DNA of 64,000 nt from the NCBI GenBank assembly GCA_016791445.1, contig JAEUMP010000002.1, positions 1 through 64,000 of the forward strand, read 5' to 3'. The notes under the pieces were generated by a model that was given only the letters and a program-made list of their open reading frames with translations, searched no databases and had not been told where the DNA came from. This document shows positions 6,575-15,891 of this stretch, piece after piece (position 1 is the stretch's first letter; every line of letters begins with the position of its first letter). The DNA comes from Hyphomonadaceae bacterium. GTDB taxonomy: Bacteria > Pseudomonadota > Alphaproteobacteria > Caulobacterales > Aquidulcibacteraceae. A program made the translations under genes and the position numbers.

Positions 6575-7914
6575 GCGCCTTCCGCCCCATCGTCATGATC
6601 GCGGCGGTCGCCGCGCTGTCGGCGTGTTCGAGCGCGCCTAAAGTCTGGCCGTTCGGCAGTGAAGCGCCGGGCGAAACCGCGCCCTCCGATGGTCGCATCT
6701 CTATCCTTTCCTTCGAACAGAAGCTGGAAGTCGACGCGGCGCTCGCCGGGCGCACGCCCTATGTGCCCCCGGCGACAGAGGTCGCTGACTGGCATCAGCC
6801 CGGCGGGCCCGAGGACAACGCCGCTCGCCACGCCAGCATCGACGGAAACTTCTCCATCGTGGCGCGGCGCAGCGTAGGGCAGGGCTCCACGAGCAACGCG
6901 CGGATTTCTTCGCCGCCCGTCATCGCCGATGGAAAAGTGTTCGTGCTGGACGCCGGACAGCGCCTGTCGGCGTTTCCGGTCAACGGTGGCGGGCGACTGT
7001 GGTCGCGTGATCTCTCGCCGCGCCGTGGCCGCGACAAGAACGCGCTCGGCGGCGGCGTCGCCTTCGCCGACGGCAAACTCTTCGTGACTTCAGGCTACGG
7101 CTTTGCGGCGGCGATCGACGCTTCGAGCGGGCAGGAAGTCTGGCGCACGAATACCCAGGCCCCGATCCACGCGGCCCCGACGGTCGCCTCGGGCCGCGTG
7201 TTCGCCGTGACGAACGACAGCGAACTGCTCGCGCTCGACGCCGACACCGGCGCCATTCAGTGGACGCACCAGGCCATCGCCGAACCCGCAAGGATTCTTT
7301 CCGCTTCCAGCCCCGCCGTGAAGGGCGACCTCGTGGTTGCGCCGTTCGCCTCGGGCGAAATCGTCGCGCTGCTCACCGCCAACGGGCGCCGACTCTGGGT
7401 CGATGCATTGACGCGTGCGGGTCGCCTGACGTCGCTCTCGGCGATCAATGACATTGCGGGCCGCCCGGTCGCGGTGGACGGGGTCATCTATGCGGCGAGC
7501 CACTCGGGAATTCTCGCCGCCATCGACCAGCGGACGGGACAGCGCCTGTGGGCGCGCGGTCTTGCGTCGACGCAAACACCGGCGGTGGCGGGCGATACGC
7601 TCTTCATCGTGACGGTTGACGGCGAACTGGCGGCGATCGAGCGCATGACCGGGCAGGTGTTCTGGGTGACCCAGCTGAAGCGCTACCGGGACGAAAAGGA
7701 CCGCAAGGGCCGGATCGCCTGGACGGGACCGGTGCTCGCGGGCGGCAAGCTCGTGCTAGCCTCTTCAGAAGGCCAGGCCGTCGTCGTGAACCCCGCCTCG
7801 GGCGCCGTGGACAAGACGCTGAACGTTGGCGGCCCGGTTTACATCGCGCCGATCGCAGCCGCGGGCAGCGTCTTCCTGCTGAGCGACGAGGGGAAACTCG
7901 TCGTTATTCGCTAG
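6571..7914 (+). CDS. bamB: Outer membrane protein assembly factor BamB
   Basis: The 447-residue lipoprotein has a signal peptide ending in the lipobox LSAC (Cys about residue 19), so it is anchored to the inner face of the outer membrane. The rest is a beta-propeller with PQQ-type blades, seen as repeated GRLWSRDLS, GQEVWRTNT, GAIQWTHQ, GRRLWVDA and GQRLWARG motifs. BamB binds BamA and helps fold outer-membrane beta-barrels. It is larger than E. coli BamB (392), as usual in alphaproteobacteria. Translationally coupled to the upstream YfgM-like gene. Confidence 0.96.
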   Translation: MSAFRPIVMIAAVAALSACSSAPKVWPFGSEAPGETAPSDGRISILSFEQKLEVDAALAGRTPYVPPATEVADWHQPGGPEDNAARHASIDGNFSIVARRSVGQGSTSNARISSPPVIADGKVFVLDAGQRLSAFPVNGGGRLWSRDLSPRRGRDKNALGGGVAFADGKLFVTSGYGFAAAIDASSGQEVWRTNTQAPIHAAPTVASGRVFAVTNDSELLALDADTGAIQWTHQAIAEPARILSASSPAVKGDLVVAPFASGEIVALLTANGRRLWVDALTRAGRLTSLSAINDIAGRPVAVDGVIYAASHSGILAAIDQRTGQRLWARGLASTQTPAVAGDTLFIVTVDGELAAIERMTGQVFWVTQLKRYRDEKDRKGRIAWTGPVLAGGKLVLASSEGQAVVVNPASGAVDKTLNVGGPVYIAPIAAAGSVFLLSDEGKLVVIR

Positions 7915-7974
7915 AAATCTGCTAGACGACGCCATCTGCAGCGAACCGGCGTTCCGTTCGCCGGGAAGTTAATC

Positions 7975-9324
7975 ATGGCCCTGAAGCTGGCGATCGTCGG
8001 CCGACCAAATGTCGGCAAAAGCACCCTGTTCAACCGGCTCGCGGGCAAGAAGCTCGCGATCGTCGATGACTTGCCTGGCGTCACGCGCGACCGGAAGGAA
8101 GCGACGGGCCGCATCGGCGATCTCGACCTGCACCTCATCGACACCGCAGGCTTCGAGGATCTGACAGACGAGAGCCTGGAAGCGCGCATGCGCGCGCAGA
8201 CCGAAGCCGCCATCGCCGATGCCGACATGTCGCTTTTTCTCGTCGATGCGCGCACGGGCGTGACGCCGCTCGACGAGCGGTTCGCAGAAGTGCTGCGGCG
8301 ATCCGGAAAGCCGGTCGTTCTCGCCGCCAACAAGCATGAAGGCCGCGCCGGCGAGTCCGGCTGGCTCGAAGCGTTCTCGCTCGGCTTCGGCGAACCCGTC
8401 GCGCTCTCCGCCGAACACGGCGAAGGCATGAGCGAACTCTACGCCGAGATCATCGCGGCGATGCCCCGTGAGGAGGCGCCGGAACAAGAAGACGTCACCG
8501 ACGAGAACCGTCCGATCAGGCTCGCCATCATCGGGCGTCCGAACGCGGGCAAGTCCACGCTCGTGAACGCGCTGATCGGCGAGGATCGTCTGCTCGTCGG
8601 CCCGGAAGCCGGCATCACCCGGGACGCCATCTCGATCGACTGGCAGTGGAACGGCCGCAAGATCCGGCTCGTCGACACCGCCGGCATGCGCCGCAAGGCG
8701 AAGGTGCAGGGGCGCCTGGAGCAGATGTCGGTCGCCGACACACTGCGCTCGATCCGCTTTGCGGATGTATGCGTGCTCGTGATGGACCAGAACGAGGCGT
8801 TCGAGAAACAGGATCTGACCATCGCCGATCTCGTCGTCCGGGAAGGTCGCGCTCTCGTCTATGTGCTGTCGAAATGGGATCAGGCGCAGGACGGCCCGGC
8901 GCGCTTCAAGGAACTGCGCGAGCGCTGCGAAGACGCGTTGCCGCAGACAAAGGGCGCGCCGATCGTACGCACGTCCGCGCAGGCAGGCCGTGGTTTGCGC
9001 GAACTCATGGAGGCCGTCACCGAGGTCTATGGCGACTGGAACGCCCGTGTGAAGACGCCCGATCTCAATCGTTGGCTCCAGCACGTCATCGCCAAGCACC
9101 CGCCGCCCGCCGTCGACGGGAAGCGGATCAAGCCGCGCTACATCACGCAGATCAAATCGCGCCCGCCGACCTTCGTGCTCATCTCCTCGCGCGCGACCAA
9201 GATGCCCGAAAGCTACAAGCGCTATCTCACCAACGGCATCCGCGATGCGTTCAATCTCGGCGGCATGCCGATCCGCTTGACCGTGAAGCAGAACCGTAAT
9301 CCCTTCTCCGGAGAGGGTGAGTAG
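7975..9324 (+). CDS. der: Ribosome biogenesis GTPase Der (EngA)
   Basis: The 449-residue protein has two tandem GTPase domains: G1 GRPNVGKST (about 9-17) with DTAG, and a second G1 GRPNAGKST (about 185-193) with DTAGMRRK and SKWD, followed by the C-terminal KH-like domain (RWLQHVIAKHPPP to the end). Der is an essential GTPase for 50S subunit maturation. It lies 60 bp after bamB, in the conserved order. Pr6Pr follows 15 bp later. Confidence 0.98.
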   Translation: MALKLAIVGRPNVGKSTLFNRLAGKKLAIVDDLPGVTRDRKEATGRIGDLDLHLIDTAGFEDLTDESLEARMRAQTEAAIADADMSLFLVDARTGVTPLDERFAEVLRRSGKPVVLAANKHEGRAGESGWLEAFSLGFGEPVALSAEHGEGMSELYAEIIAAMPREEAPEQEDVTDENRPIRLAIIGRPNAGKSTLVNALIGEDRLLVGPEAGITRDAISIDWQWNGRKIRLVDTAGMRRKAKVQGRLEQMSVADTLRSIRFADVCVLVMDQNEAFEKQDLTIADLVVREGRALVYVLSKWDQAQDGPARFKELRERCEDALPQTKGAPIVRTSAQAGRGLRELMEAVTEVYGDWNARVKTPDLNRWLQHVIAKHPPPAVDGKRIKPRYITQIKSRPPTFVLISSRATKMPESYKRYLTNGIRDAFNLGGMPIRLTVKQNRNPFSGEGE

Positions 9325-9339
9325 GCAGGGGTACAGACG

Positions 9340-9987
9340 ATGGCGGCACGCGAGACTTTCGGGCGTCTGGCGGCGCTGGCCATTGCGCTGATTGCTTCGG
9401 CCGCGTTGGCGCTGCAGCTTCAACTCCTCGTTGCGGATTTCACGGAACGCGGCGAGACGGTTGCCTCTGGCGTCTGGCGCTACTTCGCCTTCTTCACCAT
9501 TCTGACGAACATCCTCGTCGCGCTGACGACCTTCGGCATCGCCGCAGGCGGGCGCTTCACGCCCAACCACAGCCTCGTGACGGGCGTGACGAAGAACATC
9601 GTCATCGTCGGCCTTGTGTACCACTTCCTGCTGGCGGCGCTGTGGTCGCCGCAAGGCGCGCAGTATCTCGCGGACGTGCTGCTGCACTACGCCGTGCCGC
9701 TCTCCATGCTCGCCTACTGGCTCACGCTGGAACCCAAGGGCGGGATTACTTGGCGCGATGGACTCATGTGGCTCGTCTATCCGGCGGCCTATCTGGTCTA
9801 CGCTTTGGCGCGGGGTGCGTTCGACGGCTTCTACCCCTATCCCTTCATCGACGTGGCGACGATGGGGATCGAGAAGGTGCTGATGAACGCCGTGGGTCTC
9901 GTCGTCGCGTTCGGCGTCATCGCGCAGCTTTTCATCTTTGCCGATGGCGCTCTTGGTGCGGCGGCGATGCGGCGTGCGCTGCGCTAG
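9340..9987 (+). CDS. Pr6Pr family integral membrane protein
   Basis: The 215-residue protein has six predicted helices. The motifs RYFAFFTILTNILVALTT, HFLLAALWSPQG, DVLLHYAVPLSMLAYWLT and WLVYPAAYLVYALARG match the bacterial Pr6Pr family (related to FAR-17a/AIG1-like proteins). In AIG1/ADTRP relatives a Thr and a His in these positions hydrolyse fatty acid esters. Bacterial function is unknown. It ends 4 bp into the convergent SDR gene. Confidence 0.88.
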   Translation: MAARETFGRLAALAIALIASAALALQLQLLVADFTERGETVASGVWRYFAFFTILTNILVALTTFGIAAGGRFTPNHSLVTGVTKNIVIVGLVYHFLLAALWSPQGAQYLADVLLHYAVPLSMLAYWLTLEPKGGITWRDGLMWLVYPAAYLVYALARGAFDGFYPYPFIDVATMGIEKVLMNAVGLVVAFGVIAQLFIFADGALGAAAMRRALR

Positions 9988-10682
9988 CCGTCGTAACGCA
10001 CACGCTCCGCGTGCCGCGCGCCTTCCGGCGATAGAAGTTCGACGACGAGCGGCGCCACATCGTCGGGTGATTTCAGCGTCATCGGATCTTCGCCCGGAAA
10101 CGCCTTTGCACGCATCACGCTGCGCGTGGCGCCGGGATCGAGGATGTTCACGCGCACGCCGGTGAAGCCGACTTCCTGCGCGTAGCTCATGGCCATGGAT
10201 TCCAGCGCCGCCTTGCTCGCGCCATAGGCGCTCCAGAACGGCCGCGGCGCTTGCGCGACGCTTGATGTCACGAAGAGGGCGCGACCCGGCGGCGATGCGC
10301 CCCGCAGCAAACGATCCATCGAACGGATGAGGCGCTGATTGGCGAGGACATTGGTCGCGAACGTCTCCTCGAACATTTTCGGCTGCGCGTCCGCCACGGT
10401 CATGAGGTCGCCGAGAAGGCCCGCGTTCGCGAAGAGCGCATCAAGCTTGCCCCAGCGCTCGTAGATGACGCCGCCAAGGCGATCGATGGCGTCGTAGTCT
10501 TTCAGATCCATCGGCACGAGCGAGGATGCGCCGCCCGCCTTGCGGATTTCATCGTCGAGGCCCTCAAGCGCCTTCTGACTGCGCGCGACGGCGATGACGT
10601 GATAGCCGGCCTTCGCCAACGCGCGCGCCGCCGAGCGCCCGATCCCGCGGGAGGCGCCGGTCACCAAAGCAACGGTTGTCAT
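9984..10682 (-). CDS. Short-chain dehydrogenase/reductase
   Basis: The 232-residue protein has the NAD(P)-binding TGASRGIG motif (about 8-15), the NAG motif (FANAGLLG, about 90) and the catalytic triad Ser (VTSSVAQ), Tyr and Lys (SAYGASKAA, about 151-159). The substrate cannot be read. It overlaps purF by 4 bp, a linkage conserved in Caulobacter-like genomes, so it is cotranscribed with cvpA and purF, but no role in purine synthesis is implied. Confidence 0.93.
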   Translation of the reverse strand: MTTVALVTGASRGIGRSAARALAKAGYHVIAVARSQKALEGLDDEIRKAGGASSLVPMDLKDYDAIDRLGGVIYERWGKLDALFANAGLLGDLMTVADAQPKMFEETFATNVLANQRLIRSMDRLLRGASPPGRALFVTSSVAQAPRPFWSAYGASKAALESMAMSYAQEVGFTGVRVNILDPGATRSVMRAKAFPGEDPMTLKSPDDVAPLVVELLSPEGARHAERVRYDG

Positions 10683-12193
10683 GCGGCTTCGGGTTCGGAA
10701 AGCAGCGAGAGCTGGCGCTCGTGTCCGCCACCCTGTTCTTCCTGGTCAGTGAGCCGCGTGGGGTAGTCGCCCGTGAAGCAGTGATCAGAGAACTGCGGTG
10801 CGCGCGGGTCGCGGGTCATGCCCATGGCGGCGTACACACCCTCGACGGAGAGGAAGCCGAGGCTGTCGGCGTTGAGCCATTTTGCCATCGCGTCCACGTC
10901 GCCATTGTGGCGCGCCGCGAGGAGCTGGTTCACGTCCGGCATGTCGATGCCGTAATAGTCGCCATAGCGGATTTGCGGGCTCGCCGAGCGGAAATGGACC
11001 TCGCGGGCGCCGGCGTCGCGCATCATCTGCACGATCTGCTTGGACGTTGTCCCGCGCACGACGCTGTCATCGACCAGCACCACGCGCTTGCCCTCGATGA
11101 CCGCGCGGTTAGCGGAGTGCTTCATCGAGACGCCGCTGGAACGTGCGTTCTGCGTCGGCTGGATGAAGGTGCGGCCGATATAGTGGCTGCGGATGATGCC
11201 CATCTCGTAAGGCACGCCGGAGCGTTCCGCATAGCCGAGCGCGGCGGCGACACCGGAGTCCGGCACAGGAATGACGACGTCTGCGCCGAGTGCGGTTTCC
11301 TCCGCGAGGCGGCGGCCCATCTGCTTGCGCACGTCGTAGACGCTCTTGCCGCCGACGATTGAGTCGGGGCGGCAGAAATAGACGAACTCGAACAGGCACG
11401 GCCGTGCGGGGCGGCGCGGGAAGGGGAAGTGGCTCTGCACGATAGGCTTGCCGTCTTCGCCTGTCGTAATGGCGACGACTTCGCCGTTCTCGATTTCGCG
11501 GTCGAAGCGCGCGCCGATCGTCGCGAGTGCGCAGGTCTCCGAAGCGAGCACAGGCGCATCGCCGATCCAGCCCAGCACAAGTGGGCGGATGCCGATGGGG
11601 TCGCGCGCTGCGAGGATCATGTCGTTGGTCAGGCAGACGAGTGCATAGGCGCCTTCGACCTGGCCGATCGCTTCGACGAAACGGTCGATGACCTTGGTGC
11701 GGCGCGCGCGCGCCATGAGCTGCAGGAAGACTTCGGTATCCGAGGTGCTCTGGAAGATGGCGCCGCGTTCGACGAGTTCGCTACGCAGCTTCACGGCGTT
11801 CGTCAGATTGCCGTTGTGCGCGATGGCGACGCCGCCGCAGGCGAGATCGGCGAAGAGCGGCTGCACGTTGCGCAGCAGGCGCCCGCCCTGCGTGCCGTAG
11901 CGTGTGTGGCCGATGGCGAGATGGCCGCGCAGGCGTTCGCGCAGATCGCCCGCATCGGCGGAGAAGTGATCGCCCACAAGGCCGAGATGGCGTTCGGTGT
12001 AGAATCGTTCGCCGTCGTAAGTGGCGATACCGCAGCCTTCCTGGCCGCGATGCTGGAGCGCGTGGAGACCCAGAGCGGTGATCAGCGAAGCGTCCGGCGC
12101 GCCGTAGACGGCGATGACGCCGCATTCCTCGCGGAGCTTGTCGTCGTCGTACAACGGAGGGTCGAGCTGACTGTCCGTCTGGGGGTCGGCCAT
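10679..12193 (-). CDS. purF: Amidophosphoribosyltransferase
   Basis: PurF transfers the amide nitrogen of glutamine to PRPP, the first committed step of purine synthesis. The 504-residue protein has a short propeptide removed before Cys24 (REECGVIAVYG), the N-terminal nucleophile. The glutaminase domain (AIGHTRYGTQG, IAHNGNLTN) is followed by a phosphoribosyltransferase domain with the PRPP motif VVLVDDSVVRGTT (about 375-387). CvpA lies 18 bp upstream, SDR overlaps downstream. Confidence 0.98.
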   Translation of the reverse strand: MADPQTDSQLDPPLYDDDKLREECGVIAVYGAPDASLITALGLHALQHRGQEGCGIATYDGERFYTERHLGLVGDHFSADAGDLRERLRGHLAIGHTRYGTQGGRLLRNVQPLFADLACGGVAIAHNGNLTNAVKLRSELVERGAIFQSTSDTEVFLQLMARARRTKVIDRFVEAIGQVEGAYALVCLTNDMILAARDPIGIRPLVLGWIGDAPVLASETCALATIGARFDREIENGEVVAITTGEDGKPIVQSHFPFPRRPARPCLFEFVYFCRPDSIVGGKSVYDVRKQMGRRLAEETALGADVVIPVPDSGVAAALGYAERSGVPYEMGIIRSHYIGRTFIQPTQNARSSGVSMKHSANRAVIEGKRVVLVDDSVVRGTTSKQIVQMMRDAGAREVHFRSASPQIRYGDYYGIDMPDVNQLLAARHNGDVDAMAKWLNADSLGFLSVEGVYAAMGMTRDPRAPQFSDHCFTGDYPTRLTDQEEQGGGHERQLSLLSEPEAA

Positions 12194-12211
12194 CAGGTCC
12201 TCGTCGATCGG

Positions 12212-12811
12212 TTACTGCGGCGCGGGCGTCGCCGGGGTGGAGTCCGGTGTGACAGAGTCGGTTGACTCGGTCTCGCCGTTCCTGCGCTCACGGATATAGG
12301 TGCGCGCGCGCGGTCCGAAACCCTCCAATACTGTCGCAGTGCGGTCGAAGAAGGGGTAGAGCTTGGCGCTGGTCATCCATGCGGGCAGCGTCGCTTGCGG
12401 CGTGGTTTCGGGCGGCCCGGTCACCGCACGCGCGAGCAGCACGAAGAGCGACACGATCAGAATGCCGCGGGCCGCGCCGAAGAGGAGGCCCGCGCCCCGG
12501 TCGAGGGCGCCGATTTCGTCCGAAGAGTGCGCGGCCTTCGCCAGCAACGTCGTGAGGATGGTGATCGCGACGAAGACGATCAGAAAGATCAGGAAGCCAG
12601 AGAACAGCGTCGCGAAGAACGGGCTGCCGACGGCGCCTTCCAGCAGCGGCGCGACATGGGGATAGCCCCAGATCGCCGCGAAGATCGCCGCGAAGAACGC
12701 CACGATCGAAAACACCTCGCGGATCAGCCCGCGCGCAAACGCCATGACCGCCGAGATCAGCACGACGGCGAGCGCCACCGCGTCGAACGCCGTCAATCCG
12801 AGACCTTCCAT
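12212..12811 (-). CDS. cvpA: CvpA family membrane protein
   Basis: The 199-residue protein has four hydrophobic helices (about 8-28, 30-50, 66-88, 106-126) and the family pattern FDAVALAVVLISAVMAFARG-LIREVFSI at the N-terminus. CvpA proteins, first found through colicin V production, are encoded next to purF across proteobacteria and support envelope or bile-stress tolerance in some species. The C-terminus is a Thr/Pro-rich tail. It sits 13 bp after radA and 18 bp before purF. Confidence 0.93.
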   Translation of the reverse strand: MEGLGLTAFDAVALAVVLISAVMAFARGLIREVFSIVAFFAAIFAAIWGYPHVAPLLEGAVGSPFFATLFSGFLIFLIVFVAITILTTLLAKAAHSSDEIGALDRGAGLLFGAARGILIVSLFVLLARAVTGPPETTPQATLPAWMTSAKLYPFFDRTATVLEGFGPRARTYIRERRNGETESTDSVTPDSTPATPAPQ

Positions 12812-12824
12812 TCCGCCCCTCCGC

Positions 12825-14183
12825 TCAACTGGGCGCCAGCGCCGTCACGAGATCGCCGATTCTGGCGATGCCGCGCACGCTGACGAGGCCGCTCTCCGCC
12901 CCCATAGGCGCGAACGCCGACTTGAATCCGAGCTTGGCCGCCTCTTTCAGCCGTGCATCCGTCCGCCCCGCCGGCCGGACATCGCCTGAAAGCGCCACTT
13001 CGCCGAAGGCCACGCAATCCTGCGGCAAAGGCTCGTCTGCAAGGGCTGAGATCAGGGCGGCCGCAACGGCGAGATCCGCCGCCGGCTCCGTGATCCTCAA
13101 GCCGCCCGCGACGCTTAGGTACACGTCCCGCCCGCCGAAACCAAGGCCGCACCGCGTTTCGAGGACAGCGAGGATCATGGCGAGCCGGGCGGAATCCCAG
13201 CCGACGATCGCCCGCCGCGGCGTGCCGTAGGCCGCCGGCGCCGCGAGCGCCTGGATCTCGACCAGCACGGGCCGGGTGCCCTCGACGCCCGCGAACACCG
13301 CCGCCCCGCTGGCTCTCACGCCATGGGCGCCGAGGAAGAGCGCTGACGGGTTAGGCGTTTCCTCGAGGCCGCGCTCCTTCATCTCGAAGACGCCGATCTC
13401 GTCTGTGGGGCCGAAGCGGTTCTTGACCGCGCGCAGGATGCGGAACGGCAGGCCACGCTCGCCCTCGAAATAGATCACGGCGTCCACGAGGTGTTCGACT
13501 ACGCGCGGGCCCGCGATCTGGCCGTCCTTGGTGACGTGGCCGACGAGGAGCACAGCCGCGCCGCTCTTTTTCGCGAACCGCACGAGTTCATGCGCGCAGG
13601 CGCGCACCTGGGTGACGGTGCCCGGCGCGGACTCCACGCCTTCGGCCCACATGGTCTGGATGGAATCCACGATCACGATGTCGGGCTTCAGCGTGCGCAG
13701 GCCGTCGAGGATCTTCCTCAAGTCGGTTTCCGCAGCGAGCATGACAGGTGCGTCGGCAGCGCCGAGACGGCGCGCGCGATCCTGAACCTGCGCCTCCGCC
13801 TCTTCGCCGGTGACATAAGCCACCGTGCGGCCGAGCTTCGCGAGCCCGGTGGCCGCTTGCAGCAGCAGTGTCGATTTGCCCACGCCCGGATCGCCGCCGA
13901 TCAGTACTGCCGATGCCGGCACAAGACCGCCGCCGCAGACGCGATCGAACTCGCCGATGCCGGACTCCATCCTGGGGGGCGCCGCTGCAGCGCCGGAGAG
14001 TTCGGAGAATGCAAGCGCCTTGCCTCGCTTGCCGGTCGGGGACGTCATGCCGCCGGGGGCGGCGGGCTTTGCCGACTCCTCCGACATGGCGTTCCATGCG
14101 CCGCATGCGTCGCACTTGCCCTGCCACTTGGCGCTGATCGCGCCGCAGGACTGGCAGACGTAGATGATTTCGGGTTTGGCCAT
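12825..14183 (-). CDS. radA: DNA repair protein RadA
   Basis: RadA is a RecA-like, DnaB-type helicase that aids branch migration in recombination. From the ATG at 14183 (MAKPEIIYVCQSCG), 452 residues include a zinc finger CQSC-CDAC (about 10-30), Walker A GGDPGVGKSTLL (about 95), the RadA-specific KNRFGPTDEIGVFEM and a Lon-protease-like C-terminal domain (from about 280). A longer in-frame start at 14198 lacks support. First gene of the radA-cvpA-purF-SDR unit. Confidence 0.98.
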   Translation of the reverse strand: MAKPEIIYVCQSCGAISAKWQGKCDACGAWNAMSEESAKPAAPGGMTSPTGKRGKALAFSELSGAAAAPPRMESGIGEFDRVCGGGLVPASAVLIGGDPGVGKSTLLLQAATGLAKLGRTVAYVTGEEAEAQVQDRARRLGAADAPVMLAAETDLRKILDGLRTLKPDIVIVDSIQTMWAEGVESAPGTVTQVRACAHELVRFAKKSGAAVLLVGHVTKDGQIAGPRVVEHLVDAVIYFEGERGLPFRILRAVKNRFGPTDEIGVFEMKERGLEETPNPSALFLGAHGVRASGAAVFAGVEGTRPVLVEIQALAAPAAYGTPRRAIVGWDSARLAMILAVLETRCGLGFGGRDVYLSVAGGLRITEPAADLAVAAALISALADEPLPQDCVAFGEVALSGDVRPAGRTDARLKEAAKLGFKSAFAPMGAESGLVSVRGIARIGDLVTALAPS

Positions 14184-14242
14184 GACGCGACTCAGCACGC
14201 CGAGCTTAGCCGAACGTGCGTGTGCGCCCTAACGCCTTGATT

Positions 14243-14923
14243 TCAACCGAACACGACACCCGAAGCCACAGCCGCGAAGTGCAGGCCCGCCCCGACGATG
14301 ACAAAACCGTGCCAGATGGCCCTGCGGAACGGAAGGCTGTGGTTCAGGTAGAAAAGAACGCCGACCGTATAGACGAGACCGCCTGCCGCGAGCAGCACGA
14401 TCACGTTCAGCGGCATCATCGTCGCAAACGGACCGACCAGCAGCACCGACAGCCAGCCGAACGCGATGTACATCAGGCACCAGAACCGGTCGGAAAGCTG
14501 CGGCATGAACAGCTTGCCGGCGGCGCCCGCAACGCCGATCGCCCAGACGAGCGCAATGTTGAGTCCGCTGAACGGCGGTTCGTAGATGTGGACGAGGAAG
14601 GGCGTGTAGGAGCCCGCGATCATCAGGAAGATGGCAGCTTCGTCCAGCCGACGCAGGACGCGACGCGATTTCGAAGGCCGGGTCAGATTGTATACCGCCG
14701 AACACGCCAGCATCACGATGATGCAAAGCGCATACACCGCCGTTGCGAGCGCAACCGATGATCCGCCCCGCGCGACGGCCCAGTAGAACAGGATCCCGCC
14801 GCCGACGACGGCCGCCGACAGTCCGACCAGATGCACGACCAGATCAGCCGTGTGCTCGAACCGGTTCGGGTAGTGTTCGGCCATGTCCCCGTCGTCGGGG
14901 TTGAGAAGTTCCACCAGACTCAT
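14243..14923 (-). CDS. Hemolysin III / PAQR-family membrane protein
   Basis: The 226-residue protein has seven helices. It begins with YPNRFEHTADLVVHLVG and carries the SAVYNL, DEAAIFLMIAGSYTPF and HGFVIVGAGLHF motifs. The conserved His residues of the last motif and of EHTADLVVH, with the Asp of DEAAI, form the metal site of PAQR receptors, which resemble ceramidases. Bacterial members influence membrane fluidity; hemolysis is not implied. It stands alone, separated from neighbours by 59 and 203 bp. Confidence 0.93.
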   Translation of the reverse strand: MSLVELLNPDDGDMAEHYPNRFEHTADLVVHLVGLSAAVVGGGILFYWAVARGGSSVALATAVYALCIIVMLACSAVYNLTRPSKSRRVLRRLDEAAIFLMIAGSYTPFLVHIYEPPFSGLNIALVWAIGVAGAAGKLFMPQLSDRFWCLMYIAFGWLSVLLVGPFATMMPLNVIVLLAAGGLVYTVGVLFYLNHSLPFRRAIWHGFVIVGAGLHFAAVASGVVFG

Positions 14924-15079
14924 GACGCTCCCCGTCTTGTTCCCGAACGTTTTCCGCCCCGTTCAGGTTCCGACTTCGAGGTTGTTGCGATGTGACTGCG
15001 GATATGGCGTCGCCGCAACGATATTCACCGCCAGGCTGTGGCGAAGGCGACGCACTGCGATGTTTCGGCGACACATTAT

Positions 15080-15122
15080 GCCCGCGAGCGCCGCAATCGA
15101 CTGATCTGCGGCGCTCGCGGGC
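15080..15122 (-). terminator. Strong hairpin after the MlaF-like gene
   Basis: A perfect 15-bp stem, GCCCGCGAGCGCCGC (15080-15094) with its complement at 15108-15122, loop 13 nt, begins 5 nt after the MlaF-like stop. No uridine run follows on the minus strand, so it may block 3' degradation as much as terminate. The remaining gap to the hemolysin III gene (14924-15079) holds no gene. Confidence 0.55.
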
Positions 15123-15126
15123 GACG

Positions 15127-15891
15127 TCAGACGATCGCCCGGATCGGACCCTCGGCGCGCCCATTAACGAACTGGTCGACCATGGCGCTGCCGCTCCGGT
15201 CGATGTCGGCCGCAGGTCCGCGCCAGACGATGCGCCCCTGATGGATCATGGCGATCTCATCGGCGATCTTGCGGGCGCTCGGCATGTCATGGGTGATCGA
15301 TACGGCTGCGCAGCCAAGGTCCTTCACCATCTCGACGATCAGATCGTTGATCGCGTCGGCGGTGATCGGGTCGAGTCCGGTTGTCGGCTCGTCGAAGAAG
15401 ATGATTTCGGGGCGGGTGATGATCGCGCGGGCGAGGCCGGCGCGCTTTTGCATGCCGCCGGAAAGTTCCACCGGGCGCAGATTCGCGGTTTCAGGCGCCA
15501 AGCGCACCTTGCGCATCGTCTCGATGGCGCGTTCGCGCGCCTCGTTGCGCGGAACGCGGTCGGCATAGAGCAGACGGAACGCGACATTCTCCCAGATGGT
15601 GAGACTGTCGAAGAGCGCAGCCCCCTGAAAGAGCATCCCGAACTTGGCGCGCACCGCGTCGAGTTTCTTGCCCGAGGCGCCGGTGACGTCTTCGCCGTCC
15701 ACACGAATGGTCCCGCCATCGGGGCGGATAAGGCCGATGGCGCACTTGATCGTCACGGATTTGCCAACGCCGGAACCGCCGATGATGACGAGGGATTTGC
15801 CGGGCGCCACGTCGAGATCGACGCCGTTGAGCACCTGCTTGGCGCCGAACGCCTTGGTGACGTTCTCGAGGGAAAGCTTCGGCGTCGTCAT
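15127..15891 (-). CDS. MlaF-type ABC transporter ATPase (lipid transport)
   Basis: The 254-residue protein has Walker A GGSGVGKS (about 39-46), a Q-loop FGMLFQGAALFDSLTIWENV, signature ELSGGMQKRAGLARAI and Walker B IIFFDEPTTGLDP. The DSLTIWENV and GMQKR variants are typical of MlaF, which powers phospholipid transport between membranes with MlaE and MlaD. It overlaps the MlaE-like permease by 4 bp. No MlaD (MCE) gene follows here, so the MCE partner must be elsewhere. Confidence 0.95.
   Translation of the reverse strand: MTTPKLSLENVTKAFGAKQVLNGVDLDVAPGKSLVIIGGSGVGKSVTIKCAIGLIRPDGGTIRVDGEDVTGASGKKLDAVRAKFGMLFQGAALFDSLTIWENVAFRLLYADRVPRNEARERAIETMRKVRLAPETANLRPVELSGGMQKRAGLARAIITRPEIIFFDEPTTGLDPITADAINDLIVEMVKDLGCAAVSITHDMPSARKIADEIAMIHQGRIVWRGPAADIDRSGSAMVDQFVNGRAEGPIRAIV

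Noticed and set aside
7969..9687. A 572-codon frame on the minus strand opposite der and the Pr6Pr gene
   Set aside because: It is antisense to der, which has clear GTPase motifs in the other frame. High GC makes long open frames by chance. The protein has no family features and is rich in Arg and His.
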